A stretch of 64,000 nucleotides of DNA, taken from Methylomarinovum caldicuralii. Lineage in GTDB: Bacteria; Pseudomonadota; Gammaproteobacteria; Methylococcales; Methylothermaceae. Positions 41,101-49,634 of this stretch are shown here, in pieces; the first letter of the stretch is position 1, and each line of letters starts with the position of its first letter. Where the stretch lies: assembly GCF_033126985.1 (NCBI RefSeq), contig NZ_AP024714.1, forward strand, positions 372,001-436,000. The letters run 5' to 3'. Both the position numbers and the translations under genes were made by a program. The notes beneath the pieces were generated by a model. It saw only the letters and a program-made list of their open reading frames with translations, was not told the DNA's origin and did not search any database.

Positions 41101-41944
41101 GGCCCACCTCCAGTCCTGCAATCAGATCCGCGCCGCTGCGTCCTTCCCGGTGGTCCGGGATCCAATGCACGTAGCGCAGGGTCGAGTGGATATCCTGATG
41201 CCCGAGCAGCCGCTGCAGCTGATGGACCGGCATCCCGGCTTCCAGCTGATGGGTCGCGTAGGCGTGACGCAGGGCATGGATGCCACCCACCTTGTCGATG
41301 CCGGCACGGCGCTTGGCGGCGGTATACACTTTCTGGATACTGGTGAGGCTCAAAGGGCTCGAAACCTCCCGTCCCGGGAACAGCCATTCGGGCGGTCGCA
41401 TCACCTGCCAGTATCGGCGAAGACATTGCAACAGGGTAGCCGACACAACGACATTGCGATCCTTCGCCCCCTTCCCCTGCTCCACCCTTAACAGGTGCCG
41501 CTCGCCATCGATGTGGCGCACCTTGAGCGCCACCAGCTCGCTGACCCGCAAACCGCAGCCGTAACAGGTCGTCAGGGCCATCCGGTGCTTGAGATTCCGG
41601 CAGGCCGACAACAGCCGGCCCACCTCGCCCCGCGTCAACAGCTCCGGGATGCGCTGGGCCCGCTTGGGGACCACCAGGGTGACCCCGAAGGAATCACGTC
41701 CCAGCACCTGCAGATAAAAAAACCGTATCGCATTGAGATACAGCCGGCAGGCCGCCCCGGACAGGCCGCAGTCCTTGGCCAGATACAGGAAATACGCCTG
41801 CAGTTCCTCTCCGGACAATGAATCAGGCGAGCGTCGATAGTACTTCGCAAGGCGGGCAACCGCATCGAGATAACTACGGTGGGTTCGTACCGAAAAACCA
41901 CGCATCTGCATGGCATCGATCATCTTTTGACGTAACGGTGTCAT
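41093..41944 (-). CDS. Tyrosine recombinase accompanying the IS91-type transposase
   Basis: A 283-residue phage-type integrase; the ATG at 41944 has AGGAG upstream. SAM-like N-terminal domain (MQMRGFSVRTHRSYLDAVAR). Catalytic residues: Arg in GCGLRVSELVAL, His-x-x-Arg in HALRHAYATH, His in LGHQDIHSTLRYVH and the Tyr in RYVH. Coupled recombinase-transposase pairs of this sort occur in a sub-class of IS91-type elements. Confidence 0.93.
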   Translation of the reverse strand: MTPLRQKMIDAMQMRGFSVRTHRSYLDAVARLAKYYRRSPDSLSGEELQAYFLYLAKDCGLSGAACRLYLNAIRFFYLQVLGRDSFGVTLVVPKRAQRIPELLTRGEVGRLLSACRNLKHRMALTTCYGCGLRVSELVALKVRHIDGERHLLRVEQGKGAKDRNVVVSATLLQCLRRYWQVMRPPEWLFPGREVSSPLSLTSIQKVYTAAKRRAGIDKVGGIHALRHAYATHQLEAGMPVHQLQRLLGHQDIHSTLRYVHWIPDHREGRSGADLIAGLEVGHG

Positions 41945-42207
41945 CACTCTTCTCCTCTGATCGCGACCAAAAGCGGTCAGAATGAGTGTCCGACAAACCG
42001 TCAATGAAAGGGAAATCTATAGAGGTGAGGGAAAAAGGCTACCGCGAAGCGGTTTAGTTCAACTTTTAGCAGACATCCTAAATAACGCCTTACATTACGT
42101 CACATCTAACATCTACACACACCTTTTGTGACTCAAGTCACTGTGATTCCTTGCATGCTGGGCTATAAATCTCCCCCATTTCCTGTCTCCTTTTAACCTT
42201 TTTTTAC

Positions 42208-42549
42208 ATGACAGACAAGCCCAAACTGCTCAACCAGGTGCGGATGAAGATCCGCCAGAGGCATTACAGCATCCGCACCGAACAGGCCTGGGTGGACTGG
42301 ATCCGGCGGTTCATTGTGTTCCACGGCAAACGCCATCCAACAGAGATGGGGAGCGCCGAGGTCGAGGCGTTTCTGACCCATCTGGCGGTCGATCGGAATG
42401 CGGCGGCCGCGACCCAGAACCAGGCCTTCAGTGCTTTGTTGTTCCTCTACCGGGAGGTGCTGGGAAAGGGATTCTGCGATGTGTTATCATCAGAACATCA
42501 TTGCCTACCGTTGAGTGATTACCATGCGCACGACTTTGGATTTGGATGA
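42208..42549 (+). pseudogene. Integron integrase, N-terminal fragment
   Basis: The frame reads KLLNQVRMKIRQRHYSIRTE, then WVDWIRRFIVFHGKRHPTEM, VEAFLTHLAV and SALLFLYREVLGKGF, the N-terminal SAM-like domain of IntI-type integrases. At about 42472 similarity stops and the frame runs on to a stop at 42549. The catalytic domain is absent. The antitoxin gene starts inside the unrelated tail. It may be the remains of a chromosomal integron; no attC site could be confirmed. Confidence 0.85.
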
Positions 42550-42754
42550 AGATGTGCTCGCTCTGCTCCGGGAAATGGCCCGGCGCCACCGGGTTTCCAT
42601 GGGGAAAGAGGCTTCCCGGCTGATACGGCTGGCGCTGCAGCGCACGACGCCAGGAAAGGAACCCGGCATCGCCGGCTTCGAACCTTTTCCCGGGGAAGGA
42701 CGGATTGTCACCGATGACCTGGTGGAACGGCTACGTGACGAGGAAGGCGTTTGA
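42524..42754 (+). CDS. Antitoxin, ribbon-helix-helix type
   Basis: A 76-residue protein. MRTTLDLDEDVLALLREMAR starts with the short strand and helix of RHH/CopG-type antitoxins, and a C-terminal tail (IVTDDLVERLRDEEG) would bind the toxin. The start is the ATG at 42524; a GTG lies three codons upstream. Its stop overlaps the toxin start as TGATG. The pair resembles VapBC. Confidence 0.88.
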   Translation: MRTTLDLDEDVLALLREMARRHRVSMGKEASRLIRLALQRTTPGKEPGIAGFEPFPGEGRIVTDDLVERLRDEEGV

Positions 42755-43191
42755 TGCGGGCACTGTTGGACGTGAACGTACTGATCGCCTTGCTTGACGG
42801 CGCCCATAGCCATCATGGCCTAGCCAAGCAGTGGCTTGCGGCGGAATTGGACCAAGGACGCGGCTGGGCTTCCTGCCCCATTACCCAGAACGGTTGTGTT
42901 CGCATCATGTCTTCTCCTGCCTATCCAGGAAATTTCACCCCGGTGGATGTAGCCTTGCGTCTGAGCAAAGCAGTCGCCCATCCCTCCCACCAGTTTTGGG
43001 CGGCGGACGTAAATTTGCTCGATGGCCAGTCGTTGGACTGGCAGAAGATTTTGGGCCACCGGCAGATCACTGACGCTTACCTGCTTGCCCTGGCGGTACA
43101 CCACAAGGGCCGTTTCGTTACCTTCGACCGCAGGGTATCAACCACTTCCGTACCTGGCGCCGGGGCTGCGCACCTATGCATTCTGGGTTAA
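42754..43191 (+). CDS. PIN-domain toxin (VapC-like)
   Basis: A 145-residue PIN nuclease: ALLDVNVLIALLD with the first acidic residue, then NGCVRIMSSPAY, and the ITDAYLLALAVHHKGRFVTF stretch with further acidic metal ligands. TA modules of this type cleave RNA. It directly follows the integron-integrase fragment, as cassette-borne TA modules often do. The last 20 residues are unusual and may be read from mobile DNA. Confidence 0.9.
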   Translation: MRALLDVNVLIALLDGAHSHHGLAKQWLAAELDQGRGWASCPITQNGCVRIMSSPAYPGNFTPVDVALRLSKAVAHPSHQFWAADVNLLDGQSLDWQKILGHRQITDAYLLALAVHHKGRFVTFDRRVSTTSVPGAGAAHLCILG

Positions 43192-43293
43192 CTTTTTTCA
43201 CTGCCGTTCGGAGAGGAAGGCGGCAAATTAATCCTCAATCCTACGAGTAGGCAGGATGCGCATCTGGCTCGATTACTACATTCAGACGATGAT

Positions 43294-44469
43294 CTACCGC
43301 CCAAACCGCCCCCTAAGCAGCGTCTCCTGCCACGGATTGCCCCCGCTCCACAGATTTCCCGCCAGAAGCTCGCTGATGGCCTGTTTGATGGCCGCGTCGC
43401 GGTGGGCCTCGAAGAAGACGTTGTGGATCAGGTCCGACTGGTAGAAGCGTTCGACGAAGGCGTACATGGTGTTGAAGCCGAGGGCGTGGGCCGGGTCGTC
43501 GGGGCGGTGGAGGTCGGGATCGGCCTCGGTGCCGCTTTTCAGGCCGAGGTGGATGCGGTCGGCTGCGCGGGCGGCGGAGGTCAGGGCCAAAAACACCCCG
43601 GAGGAGAATACCGGGTCGAGGAAGCCGGCGGCATCGCCCACGCTGATGAAGCGGGGACCGTAGCGACGGCGGTTGAGGTAGCTGAAGTTGGCCTCGGCCT
43701 GGACCGGCAGCTGTCGTCGCGCGCCATCGAGCAGCCGCCGCAGCCGCGGGGAGGCAGCCACGTAGCGCTGGAACAGGGTTTCGGTGGACAGCCCTTGGGG
43801 GCGCCCCCGGTCCGACACCAGGCCGATGCTGACCTTGCGCCCGGCCAGGGGGATCACCCAGATCCAGCCGATGTCCACCATCAGAATCCAGATGTTGCCG
43901 TGGGCGTAGAGTGCGTCGGCCAGTTCCCCCCGCACCGGGGCGTAGTGGCTGTAGAGGGCGAAACGGCCCAGGTGGCGGATGCGTTCGACAGCGCGCTGGC
44001 GCCGGCCCAACAGGGCGGTGCGGCCGGTGGCATCGACGAAGTAGCGGCCCTGGAACCGGCCTTCAGGGGTCGCCACCGCCACCCGGTCACTTGTGAACTC
44101 GACAGCCGCCACCGGACAGCGGTCGCGGCATTCGACCCCAAAGCGGGCGGCGTTGTCCCAGAGCCGGCGGTCGAACTCGCTGCGTTCCACCTGGTAGGCC
44201 CGGTGCTCACCGCTGAGCTGGAAGAACATCTCCTGGCCCGTGGCCTCGTCGATGAACACCGCCCCGGCCTTGAACACGTTGCCCTGGCTCCAATCCAGCC
44301 CCAGGCGGCGGATCACCGGCTCGCTGTAGGGCAGCATCGACTCGCCAATGTGGAAACGGGGGTGGCGGTCCTTTTCCAGCAGCAGCACCCGGTGGCCATA
44401 CTGGGCCAGCAGGGTGGCGGCGGTGCAGCCGGCAGGGCCGCCGCCGGCGATGATGACGTCGTAGTTCAT
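43294..44469 (-). CDS. Flavin-dependent halogenase-like / FAD oxidoreductase of the polyene cluster
   Basis: A 391-residue protein: FAD motif GGGPAG (9-14), NVFKAGAVFI with Lys67 near the halogenase Lys position, WIWVIP at 202-207 (W-x-W-x-I-P) and GDAAGFLDPVFSSGVFLAL. It overlaps the KS-CLF gene by ATGA and is the last gene of its operon. Similar flavoproteins are widespread in APE and related clusters, where halogenation has not been shown, so a redox or hydroxylase role is equally possible. Confidence 0.75.
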   Translation of the reverse strand: MNYDVIIAGGGPAGCTAATLLAQYGHRVLLLEKDRHPRFHIGESMLPYSEPVIRRLGLDWSQGNVFKAGAVFIDEATGQEMFFQLSGEHRAYQVERSEFDRRLWDNAARFGVECRDRCPVAAVEFTSDRVAVATPEGRFQGRYFVDATGRTALLGRRQRAVERIRHLGRFALYSHYAPVRGELADALYAHGNIWILMVDIGWIWVIPLAGRKVSIGLVSDRGRPQGLSTETLFQRYVAASPRLRRLLDGARRQLPVQAEANFSYLNRRRYGPRFISVGDAAGFLDPVFSSGVFLALTSAARAADRIHLGLKSGTEADPDLHRPDDPAHALGFNTMYAFVERFYQSDLIHNVFFEAHRDAAIKQAISELLAGNLWSGGNPWQETLLRGRFGR

Positions 44470-46376
44470 CGCAGTTCCACGCTCCATCCGCCACCCAAGG
44501 CCACGGTTCGCCGGTTTTCGTTCCCCAGGGCCCGGACCAGCGCCAGCCCCGCCAGCACCGGCGAGGAAGCCGCCAGCGGCTGCAAATCCGCCGGCAAATC
44601 TGTCCCGGTCTGCTCCGGCGGACCGATCCGCCCGCCCCGTTCCAGCACCCAGGCCAGAGCGGCGGGATGACGTCCCATGCCCGGCTGCAGATGCGGCGGC
44701 CAGCGTTCCTCGTAGCAGACCAACAGCACCCGCTCAGCCTCGGTCAGCAGCCGGATCCAGGCTTCCAGCCAGGCCATGGCGAAGGTGGCCTCCCCCGCAC
44801 CCAGGGCGGTGGCGGGCTGGCGGCTGCCGGTGGCGATGCTCCAGTAGCCGGAGGCGGCGTTGTGGACTGAATTGTGGAAGGCGGTGGGCGAGACGCAGCC
44901 CTCGGGCTTGGCCAGCTCGACGAGCAGGCGATCGGTGATTTGCATCTCGCCGCCGACGCTGGCGAACACCGCCGGCAGCTCCCGGGGATCGACCCCGGCG
45001 CGTTCGCAGGCCAGAAACCCGGCGCACAGCGCCAGCCGGGTCGCCTCGCCGGTGCGGCGGCGGATGGCGGCGGGAATGCGCTTGGGGTCCGGCAAAGCCG
45101 TCTCGACATCCAGGGATGCCGCCCACGCTTCTTCCGGGGTACAGACCACCGTCACCTTCACACCGATCCCGACCGCCACCACCGGCTCGGTGACAGCATC
45201 GGCCTCCCGCCCCAGCAGCACGCTGGCGTTGCTGCCGCCGAAGCCGAAGGCGTTGCCCAGCACCCGCCCCGCCTGCTGCCGTCGGGGCTGGCGCTGCAGG
45301 TTCAGACGGCAGGCCGGATCGGGGGTCTCCAGCCCGCAGGTGCCCGGCAGCCAGCCGTGTTCCAGGGCTTCCAGCAGGGCCACCGTCTCCAGCGCCCCCG
45401 AAGCGCCCAGGGTGTGCCCCAGAAGGCCCTTGAGGCCGCCGCAAGGCACCCGGTCGCCGAACAGGCGTTCGACGGCTTGGGCCTCGGCCAGATCATTGAG
45501 GGGGGTGGCGGTGGCGTGGAGCTTGACATAGTCGATCCGCGCCGGATCCAGTCCGGCCAGGGCCGCCGCCATCGCCGCCTCGGCGCCGCGGCCTTGCGGG
45601 TCGGGGGCGGCCAGGTGGTGGGCATCGGAGGATTCGCCCACCGCCAACAGCCGGGGGCAGGCCCGGTTCGCCGCGCTGGCTTTCTCCAGCAGCAGCAGGG
45701 CCGCAGCCTCGCCGATGCTGATGCCGCGGCGGTCGGCGTCCAGTGGCCGGCAGGCGGCTTCAGCCACTAGGCCGAGGCTGTGGAAACCGAACAGGGTCAG
45801 GCTGCACAGGGTGTCCACTCCGGCTGCCAGCACCGCATCACAGATGCCGGTCAGCAGCAGCCGCCGGGCCGTGCCCAGGGCCTTGGCGCTGGAGGAACAG
45901 GCGGTGGACACCGCCACCACCGGGCCGGCGAGACCCAGGTCCGAGGCCAGGGCCTCGGCGGTGGCGTGGACCGCGTGGCGGTGGATGAAGTCGAAGTCCG
46001 CCGACATTTCCCCGTGGGCGACGAAATGGCGGTAGGCGGCTTCGGAATCGTAGATACCCGAGGTGCTGGTCCCCAGCACCAGCCCGACCCGCGCCGCGCC
46101 GTAACGGTCCAGCGCGGCCTCGACCCGGCGGCGGAAACCGTCCTGTTCCAGGGCAGCCCGGGCGAGGCGGGCGTTGCGACAGTCGTAGCGCGCCAGTCCC
46201 GGCGGCAGAGGCGGCAGCGGGCCGGGGTACTCCCCCACCAGGGTGGGAAACGGCAGCGGCAGCAGCCGGATCGGCCGCAGGCAGGGCTTGTTGGCCCGGA
46301 TGGCGGCCAGCAGCGCCTGCCGTCCAGCGCCGGCGGCACCCAAAACCTGCCAGGCGGTGATGGCGACCGGATTCAT
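44466..46376 (-). CDS. Ketosynthase - chain-length-factor fusion protein (ApeO-ApeC-like)
   Basis: A 636-residue protein. Residues about 1-395 form a full beta-ketoacyl synthase with Cys in VSTACSSSAKALG, His in KLHATATPLND and His in LLGHTLGASGALE. Residues about 400-636 match the short ketoacyl-synthase-like CLF (RRTGEATRLALCAGFLACER, AFHNSVHNAASGYWSIATG) without a catalytic triad. In described APE systems the KS (ApeO) and CLF (ApeC) are separate subunits that form a heterodimer. Here one chain fixes them at 1:1. It overlaps both neighbours. Confidence 0.9.
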   Translation of the reverse strand: MNPVAITAWQVLGAAGAGRQALLAAIRANKPCLRPIRLLPLPFPTLVGEYPGPLPPLPPGLARYDCRNARLARAALEQDGFRRRVEAALDRYGAARVGLVLGTSTSGIYDSEAAYRHFVAHGEMSADFDFIHRHAVHATAEALASDLGLAGPVVAVSTACSSSAKALGTARRLLLTGICDAVLAAGVDTLCSLTLFGFHSLGLVAEAACRPLDADRRGISIGEAAALLLLEKASAANRACPRLLAVGESSDAHHLAAPDPQGRGAEAAMAAALAGLDPARIDYVKLHATATPLNDLAEAQAVERLFGDRVPCGGLKGLLGHTLGASGALETVALLEALEHGWLPGTCGLETPDPACRLNLQRQPRRQQAGRVLGNAFGFGGSNASVLLGREADAVTEPVVAVGIGVKVTVVCTPEEAWAASLDVETALPDPKRIPAAIRRRTGEATRLALCAGFLACERAGVDPRELPAVFASVGGEMQITDRLLVELAKPEGCVSPTAFHNSVHNAASGYWSIATGSRQPATALGAGEATFAMAWLEAWIRLLTEAERVLLVCYEERWPPHLQPGMGRHPAALAWVLERGGRIGPPEQTGTDLPADLQPLAASSPVLAGLALVRALGNENRRTVALGGGWSVELR

Positions 46377-46753
46377 GGCGCCCCGCTGGTCGTCGGCAGC
46401 CCCAACTTGCGCCAGCGGGCCATGTGACCTTCCAGCAACAGTACTGCCTGGCAGCCCAGATCCCGCAGTTTGGAGGCCGCGTACATCGCCCGCGGCCCGT
46501 GCTCGCAGGTCACCACCACCGGCTCGTTGCGGCAGCGTCGCAGCACCTCGGGCGGGGTCTTTGCGGCCACTTCAGTGAAGGGGACGTGAACGGCACCGGG
46601 AATGTGGCCGCTGCGGTATTCCCCCTCGGAGCGGACGTCGAGCACCAGGGGCGCCTGGCCGGCCTCCAGGTCCCGGGCCAGATCACGGGGGGCGACGGTG
46701 GGGCCGCCGCAGGCGGCCAGCAGGGTAAGCAGTAGCAGACAGACGAAACGCAT
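46373..46753 (-). CDS. Rhodanese-domain lipoprotein
   Basis: A 126-residue lipoprotein (lipobox LAAC, about Cys14). The rhodanese fold is VLDVRSEGEYRSGHIPGAVH, with active-site Cys in VVTCEHGPRA (C-x-x-G-x-R). The start overlaps the exporter stop as TGATG. A sulfurtransferase on the periplasmic side in a pigment cluster is unusual. It might handle cyanide, sulfide or thiol chemistry. Confidence 0.85.
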   Translation of the reverse strand: MRFVCLLLLTLLAACGGPTVAPRDLARDLEAGQAPLVLDVRSEGEYRSGHIPGAVHVPFTEVAAKTPPEVLRRCRNEPVVVTCEHGPRAMYAASKLRDLGCQAVLLLEGHMARWRKLGLPTTSGAP

Positions 46754-49017
46754 CAGGACTCCTTCGACTCGGAAAGCGGGACGACCAGCACCGGACACCA
46801 GAGAAAGCCGCTCACCACTCCGGCAGTCACCGCCAACGCCAGAGCCTGCAGCACCGGCTGGCTCGCCAGCCCCAGGGCGGCGAAGGCGGTCACTGTGGTC
46901 AGCATCGAGGCCCCCATGGCCTGATAGGTGGCGGCGGCATCGCCGCCGCGTCGTTCCCGGTAGAAGATAGCGTAATCCACGCAGATGGCAATGGCCAGCA
47001 GGGCGGCGAGCAGGTGGAAAAAGCTGAGGGGAAAGCCGGCGGCGGCAAAGCCGATCAGAATGGTGGTCCCGCCCAGCAGGGGCGGCGCCAGCAGCTGCAG
47101 AGCGGCCAGGGGACTGCGGTAGCGCCAGGCCAGAAGCGCCCAGATGACGGCGACGCCGGCGGCCAGGGTCTTCAGGGCCCGGCGGCGGTACTGCTGCGCC
47201 AGGCGGTTGACGTGGTCGTGCTGGCTGAAATAGCGCACTCCCTCCAGCCCCGCCAGGGCGGCGCGCACGGCGGCCGGGTCGTGACTGCCGAGCCAGATGG
47301 CCAGCTCGGCCCGTCCGGGGGAAAGTTGGACCTGGCCCACCATAAGCTCCGCCAGCCGCGGGTCAAAGGTTTTCAGCCACGGCGGCTCGCTGCGCGCCAG
47401 CTGCGACAACGGCTCCACCGCTAGACCGGCGGCTGCCAGGGCGCGGCGCCAGGCGGCGACGAATTCCGGGGTCACGTGGTTTTGGTAGTGGTGCCAGTTG
47501 CGCGCCTGAAGAGCCTGGGAGACATACCAAGGATAGAGGGGCTGGAAGCCGGCCAGCGCCCCTGTTTCCCTGAGCCGGCGCAGCACCAGCGTGGCGGCCT
47601 CGGCGCGCTGGAGGGCGGTTTCCAGGTCCGGGGCTGCGACCAGCACCGCCCGTCCCGGTTCGATGCCCCCCAGCCGGGCGCGCAGCTGGCGGTCCTGGCG
47701 CCTGAGCGCGGGATCGACCGCCGCCAGCTTTTCCAGGTCGTCGAGCCACTGTAGCCGCGGCCACGCCGCCCCCGCGGCGGCCACGGCCAGCACCGCGACC
47801 AGTTGCAGGCCCCTCCGGTGACGGCAGGCGAAACCGCGCCAGGCCGTCAGCGGCCGCAAACGGGGGCGGCGCAGGCGCACGGCGGCGATGAAGTCCGGCA
47901 GGAAGTAACGGGTCGCCAGCAGGGCGGCGACGATGCCGGCGCCGGCAAAGACGGCGACCTGCTCGAAACCCGGATAGCCGGTGGCGCCCAGGGCCAGATA
48001 ACCGATTAGAGTGGTACCGCCGCCCAGCGCCAGTGCCGGCCACAGCCGCCGCACCACTGCCCGCGGCTCCCGACCGCCGCAGTGGGCCAGGACGTGGATG
48101 GGATAGTCGATGCACACCCCCACCAGGGTGCCACCCAGGGCCAGGGTCAGGGCATGGACGTAGCCGAAGGCCAGCTGGGTCGCCAGCGCCCCGGCCTCGG
48201 CGGCGAAGGCCAGCACCACCGCCACCGCCAGCAGACTGCGCAGGGTGCGAAACAGCCCCAGGAACACCGCCAGCACGCCGAGGGTGGAGGCGGCGGTGAC
48301 CCGGGCCACGTCCCGCTGGATCCGTTCCTGGGTCCGGACTGCGAACACCGGCACCCCGGTGAGGGTGAGCCGGTAAGTCCCGGCCTCCGGGGTATCGAAC
48401 AGCTGCCGCAGGCGCTGCTGCAGCGCCCGCTGACGCTCAAGAGCGAAGGCATCGGCCTCGGATTCGATCACCAGCACCTCGAAATTCCCGTGCCGGCGCG
48501 GCTGCAGGCGGTCGCGCCAGTCCTCGAGGGCGTGGAGAGTCAGCAGCAGGGGATCGCGGCGGGCGATGGCCTGGACCCAGTCGCCGTAGGGGGAAAGCAA
48601 TGCCCGCCTGAGGTTCTCGGCCCGCTTGGGCAGAGTGGCGGGATCGAACAATTGCGGGGCTTCACGCGCCGGCTCGAGACTGTAGATAACCTCGGCGTGA
48701 TCGGCGTACTCCCGCAGCAGATCCAGGAACGCCAGCGGCGGCTCGGACAGGGACCACACCCGGGCGACGCCCTCGACCCGGGCCAATTGCCGCCGCAGCC
48801 GGCGGGCGAAGGGCGCCACCGCCTGCTCTCCCCGGGCCGGTTCGATCAGCAGCAGGTAACGGCGGGCGAAGCGGGTCTGCTGCAGCCGCCCGAGCATGCC
48901 GGCCTCCCCGTCGGTGCCGAGGAAGAACACCGTCAGCCGGGTTTCTAGCCGCAGCTGGGCCGCCAGCGCCCCGGCCAGCACCAGCAGCAGCCCGACGGCG
49001 GCCAGACGCCGCCTCAT
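46753..49017 (-). CDS. MMPL/RND-type exporter (ApeM-like)
   Basis: A 754-residue inner-membrane protein with two MMPL-like halves, each with one N-terminal helix, a large periplasmic loop and five clustered helices. Key parts: GTLVGVCIDYPIHVLAHCG in the first half and the matching LAIAICVDYAIFYRERRGG in the second, each with the Asp-Tyr pair of proton-driven MMPL transporters. It presumably moves the finished polyene lipid across the inner membrane. It overlaps the LolA-like gene by ATGA. Confidence 0.92.
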   Translation of the reverse strand: MRRRLAAVGLLLVLAGALAAQLRLETRLTVFFLGTDGEAGMLGRLQQTRFARRYLLLIEPARGEQAVAPFARRLRRQLARVEGVARVWSLSEPPLAFLDLLREYADHAEVIYSLEPAREAPQLFDPATLPKRAENLRRALLSPYGDWVQAIARRDPLLLTLHALEDWRDRLQPRRHGNFEVLVIESEADAFALERQRALQQRLRQLFDTPEAGTYRLTLTGVPVFAVRTQERIQRDVARVTAASTLGVLAVFLGLFRTLRSLLAVAVVLAFAAEAGALATQLAFGYVHALTLALGGTLVGVCIDYPIHVLAHCGGREPRAVVRRLWPALALGGGTTLIGYLALGATGYPGFEQVAVFAGAGIVAALLATRYFLPDFIAAVRLRRPRLRPLTAWRGFACRHRRGLQLVAVLAVAAAGAAWPRLQWLDDLEKLAAVDPALRRQDRQLRARLGGIEPGRAVLVAAPDLETALQRAEAATLVLRRLRETGALAGFQPLYPWYVSQALQARNWHHYQNHVTPEFVAAWRRALAAAGLAVEPLSQLARSEPPWLKTFDPRLAELMVGQVQLSPGRAELAIWLGSHDPAAVRAALAGLEGVRYFSQHDHVNRLAQQYRRRALKTLAAGVAVIWALLAWRYRSPLAALQLLAPPLLGGTTILIGFAAAGFPLSFFHLLAALLAIAICVDYAIFYRERRGGDAAATYQAMGASMLTTVTAFAALGLASQPVLQALALAVTAGVVSGFLWCPVLVVPLSESKES

Positions 49018-49634
49018 TCCCCCTTGGCCTGCTGCAGCAGGCGGGCGATCCTGACCTTCAGGCGGGCGCCTGCCTCGTCCGGCGTCAGGCGGGTGAGGCT
49101 GCAGTCACCGTCGCGTTCCTCCACCGTCAGATAGCGCCCTTTGTCGTCCTCGCCCAGGATCACGCGGCGGAACGGGCTATCGGGGCGCTTGGGCGTCAAC
49201 ACCAGGCGCCAGCCGGTTTCCGTTTCCTGCTCCTCCAGATTGAACTCCCGGGAAACGGCCTCGAGATCGCCGCGCAGCAGATGCTGCAACAGCACGATGC
49301 CCTGGACCTGGGGCAGGGAACTGGGCAGGGCGAGACGGCGGCGCTCGCTGGCGACGGGATCGTAGTACAGCAGTTCCTCGGGAGTGGCGATCAGGACGAG
49401 GCGCTCGGGCAGCAGCTGCAGCTTCACCAGGGTGCCGTCAGGGTCGGCGATCATAAAGCCGCTGCCGCGCCAGGGCTTGGCCAGCAGGGCCAGATGACGG
49501 GTTTCCTGGTAACGGAACTGGCGCGGCTGGTCGAGCGCCAGTTTCGCCGCCAGGTCACCGGCCCAGACCGGCGACACGCAGAGCCACAGCAGCAGCCAGC
49601 AACCGGTTTCAATCCAACCAGAACGCCTTGCCAT
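49014..49634 (-). CDS. LolA-like outer-membrane lipoprotein carrier protein (ApeL-like)
   Basis: A 206-residue protein with a signal peptide (about 1-25). FRYQETRHLALLAKPWRGSG, ELLYYDPVASERRRLALPSS and LEEQETETGWRLVLTPK match the LolA-type half-barrel. It is a diverged paralogue specific to APE-like clusters and may carry the polyene lipid through the periplasm. The start at 49634 lies within the 3' end of the membrane-protein gene. Confidence 0.85.
   Translation of the reverse strand: MARRSGWIETGCWLLLWLCVSPVWAGDLAAKLALDQPRQFRYQETRHLALLAKPWRGSGFMIADPDGTLVKLQLLPERLVLIATPEELLYYDPVASERRRLALPSSLPQVQGIVLLQHLLRGDLEAVSREFNLEEQETETGWRLVLTPKRPDSPFRRVILGEDDKGRYLTVEERDGDCSLTRLTPDEAGARLKVRIARLLQQAKGE

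Noticed and set aside
44874-45770. Plus-strand 298-codon ORF antisense to the KS-CLF gene
   Set aside because: Shadow of a strong coding frame, Gly/Gln/Arg-rich without domain features.
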